From a bacterium (GTDB lineage Bacteria > Bdellovibrionota_C > UBA2361 > RFPC01), in assembly GCA_022763385.1 (NCBI GenBank), contig JALEGQ010000143.1, positions 1-32,973 on the forward strand: 32,973 nucleotides of DNA. Reading direction: 5' to 3'. Shown here piece after piece: positions 8,397-15,365 of this stretch (its first letter is position 1; each line of letters starts with the position of its first letter). Under the pieces are notes generated by a model, which was given only the letters and a program-made list of their open reading frames with translations, had not been told where the DNA came from and did no database searches. A program made the position numbers and the translations under genes.

Positions 8397-8428
8397 CCCT
8401 CTGTCCGCCTAAGAGACGAAACAGAGGG
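8397..8428 (-). promoter_or_regulatory. Hairpin masking the ribosome site of the ECF sigma gene
   Basis: 8-bp perfect inverted repeat: CCCTCTGT (8397-8404) and ACAGAGGG (8421-8428) with a 16-nt loop. On the minus-strand transcript the 3' arm contains AGAGGG, which is the only SD-like sequence before ATG 8386 (10 nt upstream), so the folded form would sequester it. No U tract follows on the minus strand, so it is unlikely to be the polA terminator. Translational control is inferred. Confidence 0.4.
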
Positions 8429-8456
8429 GCTATTTATTCACCAAAACTCAAAATTT

Positions 8457-11189
8457 CTACGAATGGGCCTCTTCCCAGTTCTTTCCGACGGAGACATCTA
8501 CCCGGAGCGGGACATCGAGCGCCATCGCTGATTCCATCTCGTGCGCGATCTTGCCGGTCAGCGATCGGAGTCGCTCCGACTCCTCCTCCGTGACATCTGC
8601 CTCAAAGAGGAGCTCATCGTGCACCTGGAGCACCGGTCGAAGCGGAAGAGATTCCTCTCGGATCACCCGTTCCATCCGGAGCATCGCGAGCTTGATGAGG
8701 TCGGCGGCACTTCCCTGAAGCGGAGCATTCAGCGCCGCCCGCTTCACAAAGTTTCGATCGCGAGCTCCCTGCTGGATCTCTCCGAGTAACCGTCGGCGAC
8801 CGAGGATAGTACGTACCTCACCACGCTCCTCCATCTGACGCTCTAGCGAGTCAAAGTACTCCCGTACCCGTGGATACCGGGCGAAGTACCGCTCGATGTA
8901 GTCCGTGCCAGCGCTCACTGGGATCCCCAGTTCACGGGCGAGCCGAAAACCACTCATCCCGTAGACGATCCCAAAGTTCATCGTCTTGCCCAGCCGCCGC
9001 TCCTCTCCCGACACCGGTGCATCCGGAGCGAGATCGAGCACCTCGCGAGCAGTTCGTTCGTGGATATCGATCTCTTGCTGGAAAGATTCAATGAGCGATT
9101 CATCTCCACTCAGGTGCGCGAGGAAGCGGAGCTCAACCTGAGAGTAGTCAGCGGCGATAAAGAGACTCCCCTCCGGTGGGACGAAGGCCTTCCGCACCTT
9201 TCTCCCCAACGCAGTCTGAATCGGGATATTCTGGAGATTCGGCTCTGAACTCGAGAGACGACCAGTGGCTGCAACGGTCTGATTCAAGCGGGTATGAAGT
9301 CGCCCCGTATGAGGCGAGACCTCTTTTGGCAAGCTATCGAGATAGGTCGACTTGAGCTTGTGAAGAATCCGATACTCCACGAGCAATGCCGGAACCTCAT
9401 GAACTCCCTTTAACTTTTCCAGCACCGCTTGATTCGTGGAAAATCCCGTTTTTGTCTTTTTTACCCCGGCCGTTGGAAGCCCAAGCTTTTCGAAGAGGAT
9501 CTCTCCGATCTGCTTCGGAGAGTTCATATTGAATTCTTCTCCGGCGGCTCGGTAGACCTCTCGCTCAAGCCGTTGGAGCTTACCATCGAGCTCAACGGAC
9601 ATCTCTTTCAGAACTGAGCTCTCAAGCACGATTCCACGGTGCTCGATCTCGGCGAGTACTCGCACGAGCGGGTTCTCGACTTCGAACGAAACCCTCGTTA
9701 ATCCCGCTTCTTCGATCAGTGGAAGGAGCTTCTCCGAGAGGAGCCAGGTAATGTGCGCATCCTCTGCGGCGTAGTGCAACGCCGCCTCGAGGGGCACCGC
9801 TGCGAAGTCCGCTCCATCAGCAACCACACTCTCATACTCGGTCATCTCGTATCCGAGGTAGCTCTTGGCCAGCTGGCTCAAGCCGTACCCACTGAGATCT
9901 GGGTGAAGGAGGTAGGCGGCGATCATCGTATCGAACAACACCCCGCTGACCTCGATCCCCGCCGTGAGGAGCACCCCGATATCGTATTTGAGGTTCTGTC
10001 CCCGCTTTTCTGTGCTCGCGTCGGAGAGGCGTGGTGCAATCACCTCACAGAGCTCAGGGAATGAAGCCTGTTCATCGGCTCGCTCCTCATGCCCGCACGG
10101 AATGTAATAGGCCTTTTCGTCATCCCAGCAACAGGCAAAACCCACGATCTTTGCCTCGTGAACGTCGAGCGAGGTGGTCTCGAGGTCAAAGCAGAACCGC
10201 TCTTGCTGTTGAAACTTTTCGGCCCAGGCCGAGAAATCTTTGCGGAGGATCAGCTCGTATTCCTGCGAGAACTCGGTGGATGAGGCCGAAGGCGCGCTGA
10301 GATCGTACTCTTCGATCAGCGACTGAAAAGAGAACTGCTCCGCGATCTCGGCGAGTGCGTCTTCTACTGGACCTCGGTAGCGCAGGCTTTCGAGGAGCTC
10401 TCTATCCTCCATCTCACCGAACTCAAGAGAGAGATCGGTCTTGATGGTCACGAGCGCTTTGCTCACTTTGAGCAGCTCGGGATCACTTTCGAGCTGTTCG
10501 GCGATCTTCTTTCTCCCCCGGATTCCCTTCTCTTCCCGGATCTCTTCCGTCGCAGCGAGGATCTTTTCTACCGTTCCAAATCGCTCAATGAGTTGCACTG
10601 CTGTCTTCGGCCCCGCCCCCTTCAACCCCGGAATATTGTCAGAGGAGTCTCCAGCAATTGCGAGATACTCAATCACCTGATCTGGAAGCACTCCGAGCTT
10701 CTCCTGTACGGCAGAGGGGTCGTACCACTTGTCACGCATGGTATCCCACATCACGACCTGATCCGTAACGAGCTGCATGAGGTCTTTATCGGCAGAGACG
10801 ATCACCACTTCATGATCATGCTCTCGGAGCTCGTGGCACAACGTTCCGATAATATCATCAGCCTCGTAGCCGGGGGTCTCGATCACCTGAAATCCGAGCG
10901 CTCGTGAGAGGGTTCGAAAGTGCGGCATCTGCACCGAGAGATCCTCGGGACACTCGGCACGATTCGCCTTGTAGTCGGGATAGAGGTCGTTGCGAAAGGT
11001 CTTCTGACCAGCATCAAACACCATAATGGCGTACTGTGGAGCACTCTCACGGAGAAACTTCAGACACATCCGAGCAAAGCCGTAGAGGGCATTGGTTGGA
11101 AACCCTTCCGAATTCGTCAGTCGGGGAGTCGCGTAAAAGGCACGGAAGATGTAGGCAGAGCCGTCAAAGAGGTAGATCTTTTCTTTCAT
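8457..11189 (-). CDS. polA: DNA polymerase I
   Basis: 910 residues, full length, acting in Okazaki-fragment maturation and excision repair. The N-terminal 5'-3' exonuclease/flap domain (about 1-290) shows YLFDGSAYIFRAFYA, PGYEADDIIGTL, SADKDLMQLV and GDSSDNIPGLKGAGPKTA. The 3'-5' proofreading domain is intact, with FDLETTSLD near residue 336 (Asp and Glu metal ligands), QNLKYD and HYAAEDAHITW. The polymerase domain has motif A (AADYSQVELR, about 680), motif B (RRLGKTMNFGIVYG, about 736) and motif C (QVHDELLFE, about 857). This makes it like E. coli Pol I rather than the proofreading-dead Taq type. ATG 11189 has only a weak SD. It lies 56 bp after a small zinc-finger gene and 70 bp before the ECF sigma gene, all on the same strand. 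Confidence 0.98.
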   Translation of the reverse strand: MKEKIYLFDGSAYIFRAFYATPRLTNSEGFPTNALYGFARMCLKFLRESAPQYAIMVFDAGQKTFRNDLYPDYKANRAECPEDLSVQMPHFRTLSRALGFQVIETPGYEADDIIGTLCHELREHDHEVVIVSADKDLMQLVTDQVVMWDTMRDKWYDPSAVQEKLGVLPDQVIEYLAIAGDSSDNIPGLKGAGPKTAVQLIERFGTVEKILAATEEIREEKGIRGRKKIAEQLESDPELLKVSKALVTIKTDLSLEFGEMEDRELLESLRYRGPVEDALAEIAEQFSFQSLIEEYDLSAPSASSTEFSQEYELILRKDFSAWAEKFQQQERFCFDLETTSLDVHEAKIVGFACCWDDEKAYYIPCGHEERADEQASFPELCEVIAPRLSDASTEKRGQNLKYDIGVLLTAGIEVSGVLFDTMIAAYLLHPDLSGYGLSQLAKSYLGYEMTEYESVVADGADFAAVPLEAALHYAAEDAHITWLLSEKLLPLIEEAGLTRVSFEVENPLVRVLAEIEHRGIVLESSVLKEMSVELDGKLQRLEREVYRAAGEEFNMNSPKQIGEILFEKLGLPTAGVKKTKTGFSTNQAVLEKLKGVHEVPALLVEYRILHKLKSTYLDSLPKEVSPHTGRLHTRLNQTVAATGRLSSSEPNLQNIPIQTALGRKVRKAFVPPEGSLFIAADYSQVELRFLAHLSGDESLIESFQQEIDIHERTAREVLDLAPDAPVSGEERRLGKTMNFGIVYGMSGFRLARELGIPVSAGTDYIERYFARYPRVREYFDSLERQMEERGEVRTILGRRRLLGEIQQGARDRNFVKRAALNAPLQGSAADLIKLAMLRMERVIREESLPLRPVLQVHDELLFEADVTEEESERLRSLTGKIAHEMESAMALDVPLRVDVSVGKNWEEAHS

Positions 11190-11245
11190 GCCCGGAAGTC
11201 TATACTTCAGCGGGCAAATCCCAAAGGGCTATTGAAAAGTCTGCT

Positions 11246-11551
11246 CTACGAAAGACGGAGCCCGAGGGAGGCATTGAGCCGTTGGTGCAGACGCTTCTTC
11301 ACCTCATCTGGCATAGCGGACGGTTCTTTTTGCCGCTCCTTCCCTATGAGGCGAGCGATATCGATAACCTGTTCATAGAGCTCATACCCGTCGTGACACT
11401 CCTGACATTCCTCGCAGTGATGGTGAAGCTTCTCAGCGACCGTGGGCGAAAGCTCTCCCTCGACGAGCTCACCGAGCAGCCCCTCAAAGTCCTCGCACGA
11501 GACCGTCCCCTTCTCAAGAATGAGGAGTTCTTCTTCGCTCATTTTTTCCAT
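11246..11551 (-). CDS. Small soluble zinc-finger anti-sigma-like protein
   Basis: 101 residues. The sequence GELVEGELSPTVAEKLHHHCEECQECHDGYELYEQV carries the His-x3-Cys-x2-Cys signature of anti-sigma zinc fingers (His45, Cys49, Cys52), preceded by the typical 'L..G.L....' helix. There is no membrane segment, so it would be a cytoplasmic anti-sigma or related adaptor. ATG 11551 follows AGAGGGGG at about 7 nt. No sigma gene is adjacent: it sits between an orphan response regulator (137 bp upstream) and polA (56 bp downstream). Its partner could be the ECF sigma encoded after polA or one elsewhere. The fold assignment is good and the target unknown. Confidence 0.78.
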   Translation of the reverse strand: MEKMSEEELLILEKGTVSCEDFEGLLGELVEGELSPTVAEKLHHHCEECQECHDGYELYEQVIDIARLIGKERQKEPSAMPDEVKKRLHQRLNASLGLRLS

Positions 11552-11645
11552 TCACTGCCCCCTCTGCTCTCTCGTTCGTGCCCTATCTATGATTCGGCTG
11601 AGCAGAAAAGGATGCAACTTTGTGACACGGACGGTACATTTTTGG

Positions 11646-11671
11646 GACAATTTTTTCGAAATCGTAGTTCC
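11646..11671 (-). promoter_or_regulatory. Weak candidate ECF-type promoter before the zinc-finger gene
   Basis: On the minus strand GGAAC (11671-11667), 18-nt spacer, GTC (11648-11646). The AAC-bearing -35 and GTC-bearing -10 resemble many ECF sigma promoters. The -35 box lies in the loop of a 7-bp inverted repeat (TCGAAAT 11656-11662 / ATTTCGA 11678-11684) just after the response-regulator stop. Short motifs like this occur by chance, so this is a suggestion only. Confidence 0.2.
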
Positions 11672-11688
11672 TGAAGTATTTCGAGGAG

Positions 11689-12402
11689 TTAGGCGACGAA
11701 CTTGTACCCGACCCCGTGAACCGTAATGATGTGCCGCGGCTGGGCGACATCTCGTTCTATTTTCTGGCGGAGCCGTGCGATGTGGTTATCGACCGTTCGG
11801 GTCGAAGGATACGAGTTATACCCCCACACCTCATCAAGGAGCTCGTCCCGGGTGACTACGGAGCCGTTCTTCGCGACGAGATACCGCAGGAGCCGGTATT
11901 CTCGTGCTGAAAGCTCGACCGGTTCCTGATCTCGCTCCGCCTTGTATGCTCGAAAATCGACGACCACATCGTCGAACTCGACCCGATCCACCTCGGCTGA
12001 CTCCTGTGTCCTCCGAAGCAAGGCCTTCACCCGCGCCACGAGCTCTCTCATCCCAAACGGTTTCGCGAGGTAGTCGTCTGCGCCGAGCTCAAGCCCGAGC
12101 ACCTTATCGACCTCCGCGCTCCGAGCGGTCAGGAGAATCAGTGGTGTGGATACTCCCTGCGTTCGCAACTCTTTGCAGGTCTGAAGCCCGTCCTTTTTCG
12201 GCATCATCACATCGAGGATCAGGAGGTCCGGGGCGTGCTCCCGAACGAGATCGAGCCCCTCTTCGCCATCGCATGCGGTAACCACCGCATACCCCTCCAG
12301 CTCAAGATTCAGCTGCAGGCTCCGTCGCACGGATTCGTCATCCTCGATCACACCGATGGTGAGACCAGTGGTTGGACCAGCAATGGGAAACGACTGGGAC
12401 AA
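11689..12402 (-). CDS. Response regulator, OmpR/PhoB family
   Basis: 237 residues from TTG 12402, chosen because GGAG lies 9 nt upstream. TTG 12417 is in frame but has no SD, and no ATG is available before the receiver starts. The receiver (about 15-130) is canonical: acidic pair in VIEDDES, phospho-acceptor Asp64 (LILDVMMP), Thr92 (LLTAR) and Lys114 (DDYLAKPFGMRELVARVKALLRR). The C-terminal winged helix (about 145-237) contains ELSAREYRLLRYL, VVTRDELLDEVWGY, RTVDNHIARLRQKIE and HIITVHGVGYKFVA, so it is a DNA-binding transcription factor. No histidine kinase is adjacent, so it is an orphan in this window. It is divergent from rplU across a 341-bp spacer. Confidence 0.94.
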   Translation of the reverse strand: MSQSFPIAGPTTGLTIGVIEDDESVRRSLQLNLELEGYAVVTACDGEEGLDLVREHAPDLLILDVMMPKKDGLQTCKELRTQGVSTPLILLTARSAEVDKVLGLELGADDYLAKPFGMRELVARVKALLRRTQESAEVDRVEFDDVVVDFRAYKAERDQEPVELSAREYRLLRYLVAKNGSVVTRDELLDEVWGYNSYPSTRTVDNHIARLRQKIERDVAQPRHIITVHGVGYKFVA

Positions 12403-12743
12403 GCGGCACTTCTCCAAATATCTGTGGCAAATTCTACAGGGTTTGGTGCCTCTTCACCGACACCTCCCCACTACCATAGCACCCCCAGAACAGCCCGAAA
12501 AGTATAAGAGTTTCCCCGGGATACGAAGACTCTCGACGCTCAACTGAATCGGCTACCCCGCCAGGATACCAGATTTTCTGGAGTGTTTTCCAAAATTTAT
12601 CACCACCGCTCATTCGGTCGCATTTCGAGCCGGCAAATGGTTGATTTGAAAAGCAAATCTCGGTACCCTCATCCATTCGTCAGCACGCTCAGCGCTGTCG
12701 AAAAAGAGCAGAATAAGACATCGAAGTCGTGAGAGGAAAGAAT
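12403..12743. other. Divergent spacer between response regulator and rplU
   Basis: 341 bp with no supported gene. For the minus strand, TATACT (12506-12501) could be a -10 box, without a good -35. Toward rplU there is a perfect 6-bp hairpin, GATTTG-AAAAG-CAAATC (12643-12659). TTGATT (12641-12646) could act as a -35, but a matching -10 (TACCCT, 12664-12669, 17-nt spacer) is weak. The rplU operon promoter and a 5' leader must lie here. Confidence 0.4.
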
Positions 12744-13097
12744 ATGTCAGAGGAAGGGATGTCTGAAGAAAAGGCGGCTCCGTACGCAGTATTTCAGGTT
12801 GGAAATCACCACCACAAGGTGCGTGTCGGAGATCGGGTAGCGATAGAGTGGGGCTCCGAGAAAGAGCTCGAAAAGGAGAGCGAGATCACCTTTAACGAGG
12901 TTCTTCTCCAAAAAGGCGCAGATACCGCTGCGGTGATCGGGACCCCATTGGTCGATGGTGCCACGGTCACTGGAAAGGTGATCGGTGAGGCACACGGAGA
13001 CAAGGTGACGAGCTACAAGAAGACTCGGCGACACGGGTACCACAAGAAGAAGGGGCACCGTCAACAGTTTCTCGAGATAGAGGTAACGGGAGTCTAG
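12744..13097 (+). CDS. rplU: Ribosomal protein bL21
   Basis: 117 residues from ATG 12744, which has AGAGGA at 7 nt. The in-frame GTG 12729 is rejected because it lies within that SD. Binds 23S rRNA in the large subunit. The family pattern is clear: [20 protein letters not shown] at the start, [28 protein letters not shown] in the middle, and the rRNA-binding tail [23 protein letters not shown]. Two oddities: a 13-residue N-terminal lead ([13 protein letters not shown]) before the usual first residues, and GNHHHKV where most L21 have GGKQYKV or similar, with a further His-rich tail. First gene of the rplU-rpmA-obgE operon. Confidence 0.95.
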   Translation: MSEEGMSEEKAAPYAVFQVGNHHHKVRVGDRVAIEWGSEKELEKESEITFNEVLLQKGADTAAVIGTPLVDGATVTGKVIGEAHGDKVTSYKKTRRHGYHKKKGHRQQFLEIEVTGV

Positions 13098-13098
13098 A

Positions 13099-13149
13099 AC
13101 ACCCGAATGGCCTGAGAAGGCCCGGATTGCCTGAGAAGGCATGGGGTGT
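13099..13149 (+). promoter_or_regulatory. Possible three-way RNA junction between rplU and rpmA
   Basis: The 83-bp rplU-rpmA spacer starts with an outer 6-bp pairing (ACACCC 13099-13104 with GGGTGT 13144-13149). This encloses two consecutive hairpins that share the same loop: GGCC-TGAGAA-GGCC (13109-13122) and TGCC-TGAGAA-GGCA (13128-13141). Twin hairpins with identical loops inside a closing stem look like a folded RNA element, for example a ribosomal-protein autoregulation or processing site. The fold is deduced by eye. Confidence 0.45.
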
Positions 13150-13180
13150 AGGGGAAAAGTATTGTTTCGGAGAGAAAGGC

Positions 13181-13441
13181 ATGGCTCATAAGAAAGCAGG
13201 TGGGAGTTCGAAGAACGGACGTGATTCCATTGGAAAACGGCTCGGCATCAAGAAATTTGGTGGAGAGCAGGTTCGTGCGGGAAATATTTTGGTGCGGCAA
13301 CGCGGGACCACCTATCACGCGGGCGAAAACGTCGGTGTTGGAAGTGACTACACCCTTTTCGCTCTGAAAGATGGGGTGGTTGAGTTTCGAAAGAACAACA
13401 AGAAGACCAAGATCTCCGTCACAGAAGTAGCGGCAGCGTAG
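13181..13441 (+). CDS. rpmA: Ribosomal protein bL27
   Basis: 86 residues, usual length. Sits near the peptidyl-transferase centre and helps place tRNA and assemble the large subunit. [22 protein letters not shown] is the hallmark N-terminus, reaching the catalytic centre without the cleaved extension seen in Firmicutes. [21 protein letters not shown] and [14 protein letters not shown] follow. ATG 13181 is preceded by GAGAAAGG. Lies 83 bp after rplU, the gap being filled by the hairpin element, and 18 bp before obgE. Confidence 0.97.
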   Translation: MAHKKAGGSSKNGRDSIGKRLGIKKFGGEQVRAGNILVRQRGTTYHAGENVGVGSDYTLFALKDGVVEFRKNNKKTKISVTEVAAA

Positions 13442-13459
13442 TTCCGTTGACGAAATCAG

Positions 13460-14515
13460 GTGAAATTTGTTGACGAAGTCACGGTTGCCGTAAAGGCGGG
13501 AGATGGCGGGGCAGGAGCCTCTCACTTTCGGCGTGAAAAGTTTGTTCCTCGGGGGGGACCCGATGGAGGAGATGGCGGTCGAGGCGGTTCCGTCATCGTG
13601 GAGGCCACTCATTCGAAGCGCACCCTCCTCGACTTTCGATATCAATCTCGGTGGGAAGCCGAGAACGGAGAATCGGGCTCCAAGAACCGAAAGTTTGGCA
13701 AGGATGGGGCTGATCTCATCCTCTCGGTTCCGGTCGGCACCGAGATCTTCCGACAAGACGAAAACGGACGCGAAGAGCCAGTAGGAGACCTCGCCGAGGA
13801 TGGGGCTCGGTCTATCATTGCTCGGGGTGGCATTGGCGGACGAGGAAACGCCCGCTTCAAGAGCGCCACCAATCAGGCTCCGAGACATGCCCAGTCAGGA
13901 CGCAAAGGGGAGTCGGGAAACTTTCGTCTCTCTCTGAAACTCCTGGCGGATGTCGGATTGCTCGGGCTACCGAACGCGGGGAAATCGACCCTCCTTTCAC
14001 GAATCTCTGCGGCGAAACCGAAGATCGGAGATTATCCTTTTACCACCCGAGAACCCCAACTCGGAATCGTCAAGACGGATTCCGGAAAAAGTTTTGTCGT
14101 CGCGGACATCCCCGGGCTTATCGAGGGAGCACACCTGGGAAAGGGGCTCGGATTACAGTTCCTCAAGCACGTCGAACGGACGAAGGTCCTCTTGCACCTC
14201 GTTGACCTCTCGCCACTGCTGCAGGAAGGCGGAGAAGAGGTGCTGCGACGCGACCTGCGCACGATAGACGAAGAGCTCCAACAGTTCTCTGAGGAAGTAG
14301 CAGCCAAGCCGCGGTTTCTGCTCTTTTCTAAGAGTGATCTTCTCAGTGAAGCACACCGTGCAGAGGTACTCGAAAAGGTCTCCGAGATCGCCGCCTCTGA
14401 GTTTCCTTCCGCTCCATTTGCGGTAATCTCAAGTGTGAGCGGGAACGGGATCTCTCCCTGTCTCCAGTGGATCAGCGATATCCTAAAAGACTATTCCAAC
14501 GAAATACTAGAATGA
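13460..14515 (+). CDS. obgE: Obg/CgtA GTPase, large-subunit assembly factor
   Basis: 351 residues from GTG 13460, where the sequence MKFVDEV matches the family N-terminus. The SD is weak, and coupling to rpmA (18 bp) is likely. The glycine-rich Obg fold covers about 1-158 (GDGGAGASHFRREKFVPRGG, DGGDGGRGG, RGGIGGRGN). The G domain follows with G1 GLPNAGKST (about 169-177), switch I/G2 DYPFTTREP, G3 DIPGLIEGAH, and a G4 that reads SKSD instead of the usual NKxD. G5 is ISSVSGNG. It binds the 50S subunit and links ribosome assembly to GTP and (p)ppGpp levels. The C-terminal extension beyond the G domain is short. The Asn-to-Ser change in G4 is tolerated in some Obg proteins but may alter guanine affinity. 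Confidence 0.97.
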   Translation: MKFVDEVTVAVKAGDGGAGASHFRREKFVPRGGPDGGDGGRGGSVIVEATHSKRTLLDFRYQSRWEAENGESGSKNRKFGKDGADLILSVPVGTEIFRQDENGREEPVGDLAEDGARSIIARGGIGGRGNARFKSATNQAPRHAQSGRKGESGNFRLSLKLLADVGLLGLPNAGKSTLLSRISAAKPKIGDYPFTTREPQLGIVKTDSGKSFVVADIPGLIEGAHLGKGLGLQFLKHVERTKVLLHLVDLSPLLQEGGEEVLRRDLRTIDEELQQFSEEVAAKPRFLLFSKSDLLSEAHRAEVLEKVSEIAASEFPSAPFAVISSVSGNGISPCLQWISDILKDYSNEILE

Positions 14516-14586
14516 CTGCTCGGAATTTTTCCTTATGAATTTCAGCGAGTTAACAAACCACCTGACGAACCGCGCTTGTTTTTTGA

Positions 14587-14615
14587 TTGAACAGAACGAG
14601 CCCCTTTCGTACAAT
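14587..14615 (+). promoter_or_regulatory. Sigma70-type promoter for rsfS
   Basis: TTGAAC (14587-14592), 17-nt spacer, TACAAT (14610-14615). Both boxes are close to consensus with ideal spacing. The predicted transcript start is about 14622, giving a 5' leader of about 210 nt before rsfS. It is one of the best promoter matches in the window. Confidence 0.6.
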
Positions 14616-14831
14616 AGAAGAATGAAGGCAGAAGATCGCCTTCGCTTGTGAAAGGAGACTCTATCTTAGAAGGCTTTGGCATAGGGGATGCCGGTATGGC
14701 TCCTCTTTCTCGCATCTCCATAGATTCTGGGCCCCTTTGGCCCACTGAGTGTCTCGCTCACCTACTCCCCCGCTTCACCCCACATCTTTGCTTATCTGTT
14801 TGTGTCTCTGTACATGAGGAAGACTTGCTCT
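14616..14831 (+). other. Long structured 5' leader of rsfS with a 9-codon mini-ORF
   Basis: About 216 nt without a conventional gene. At the predicted transcript start lies ATG 14622, opening a 9-codon ORF that ends at TGA 14649-14651 and overlaps a hairpin GAAGGC/GCCTTC (14624-14643). An AAAGGAG sequence follows the mini-ORF with no good start behind it. Further down are GGGCC-CCTTT-GGCCC and TGAG/CTCA stems at about 14728-14760. It may be a regulatory leader, but no known riboswitch class is recognised. Confidence 0.35.
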
Positions 14832-15236
14832 ATGAAGACCCTTAATCAGGAATCGATCCAGACGGTCGCGAACTTTGTTCCCGATGTTGTTGAGGAGATT
14901 CCCCACGATTCGCTTGCACTGGCCCGAGAGATATCGGAGGCGTGTCATGAAGCGAAGGGCCGAGAGGTAACGATTCTCGACGTACGAGAGGTTTTCGATA
15001 TTGCAGATTATTTCGTGATTGCCAGTGGGCGCTCTGATCGCCAGGCGCAGGGGATTACGAATAAGATCCGCGAGGCGCTTGATCGCCACGGCGTTCGACC
15101 AGAGTTTGTCGAAGGATACGACGAAGGGCACTGGATCATCATCGACTGCATCGATGTCGTCGTTCACGTCTTCTACGAGCCGATGAGGGAACAGTATGAC
15201 CTCGAAGGACTGTGGGTAAGGGCGAAAAAGGTCTGA
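14832..15236 (+). CDS. rsfS: Ribosomal silencing factor RsfS
   Basis: 134 residues from ATG 14832, which has AGGA about 11 nt upstream. ATG 14814 is in frame but lacks an SD. Binds bL14 on the 50S subunit and blocks joining to 30S when nutrients are short. Family segments are clear: KGREVTILDVREVFDIADYFVIASGRSDRQAQGI, EGYDEGHWIIIDCIDVVVHVF and the C-terminal YEPMREQYDLEGLWVRAKKV. The core ends at the usual place; a 25-residue N-terminal part is extra. In many genomes rsfS follows nadD and obg. Here nadD is absent, and rsfS has its own promoter 310 bp after obgE. A 129-bp spacer separates it from the TPR membrane protein gene. Confidence 0.94.
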   Translation: MKTLNQESIQTVANFVPDVVEEIPHDSLALAREISEACHEAKGREVTILDVREVFDIADYFVIASGRSDRQAQGITNKIREALDRHGVRPEFVEGYDEGHWIIIDCIDVVVHVFYEPMREQYDLEGLWVRAKKV

Positions 15237-15365
15237 ACAGACCCCCTATTCTTTACAATCAGCGGCCCCTCTTCCATAGTACCGAAGCGGTGAGGAGCAA
15301 GTCATGCACTGGACCTCCCGCCGTACGTACTGTGAGTTCACTTTGTCACGAAGGTTTCCCGAGAG

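Noticed and set aside
13094..13888. 264-codon minus-strand frame opposite rpmA and obgE
   Set aside because: Two certain genes occupy the other strand; this frame shows no recognisable domain.
14545..14580. Rho-independent terminator after obgE (T run at 14573)
   Set aside because: The T run is preceded only by a weak 5-bp AT-rich pairing (AACAA/TTGTT).
14648..14845. 65-codon plus-strand frame (GTG start) in the rsfS leader
   Set aside because: It overlaps the rsfS start and looks random in composition; the leader is better explained as untranslated.
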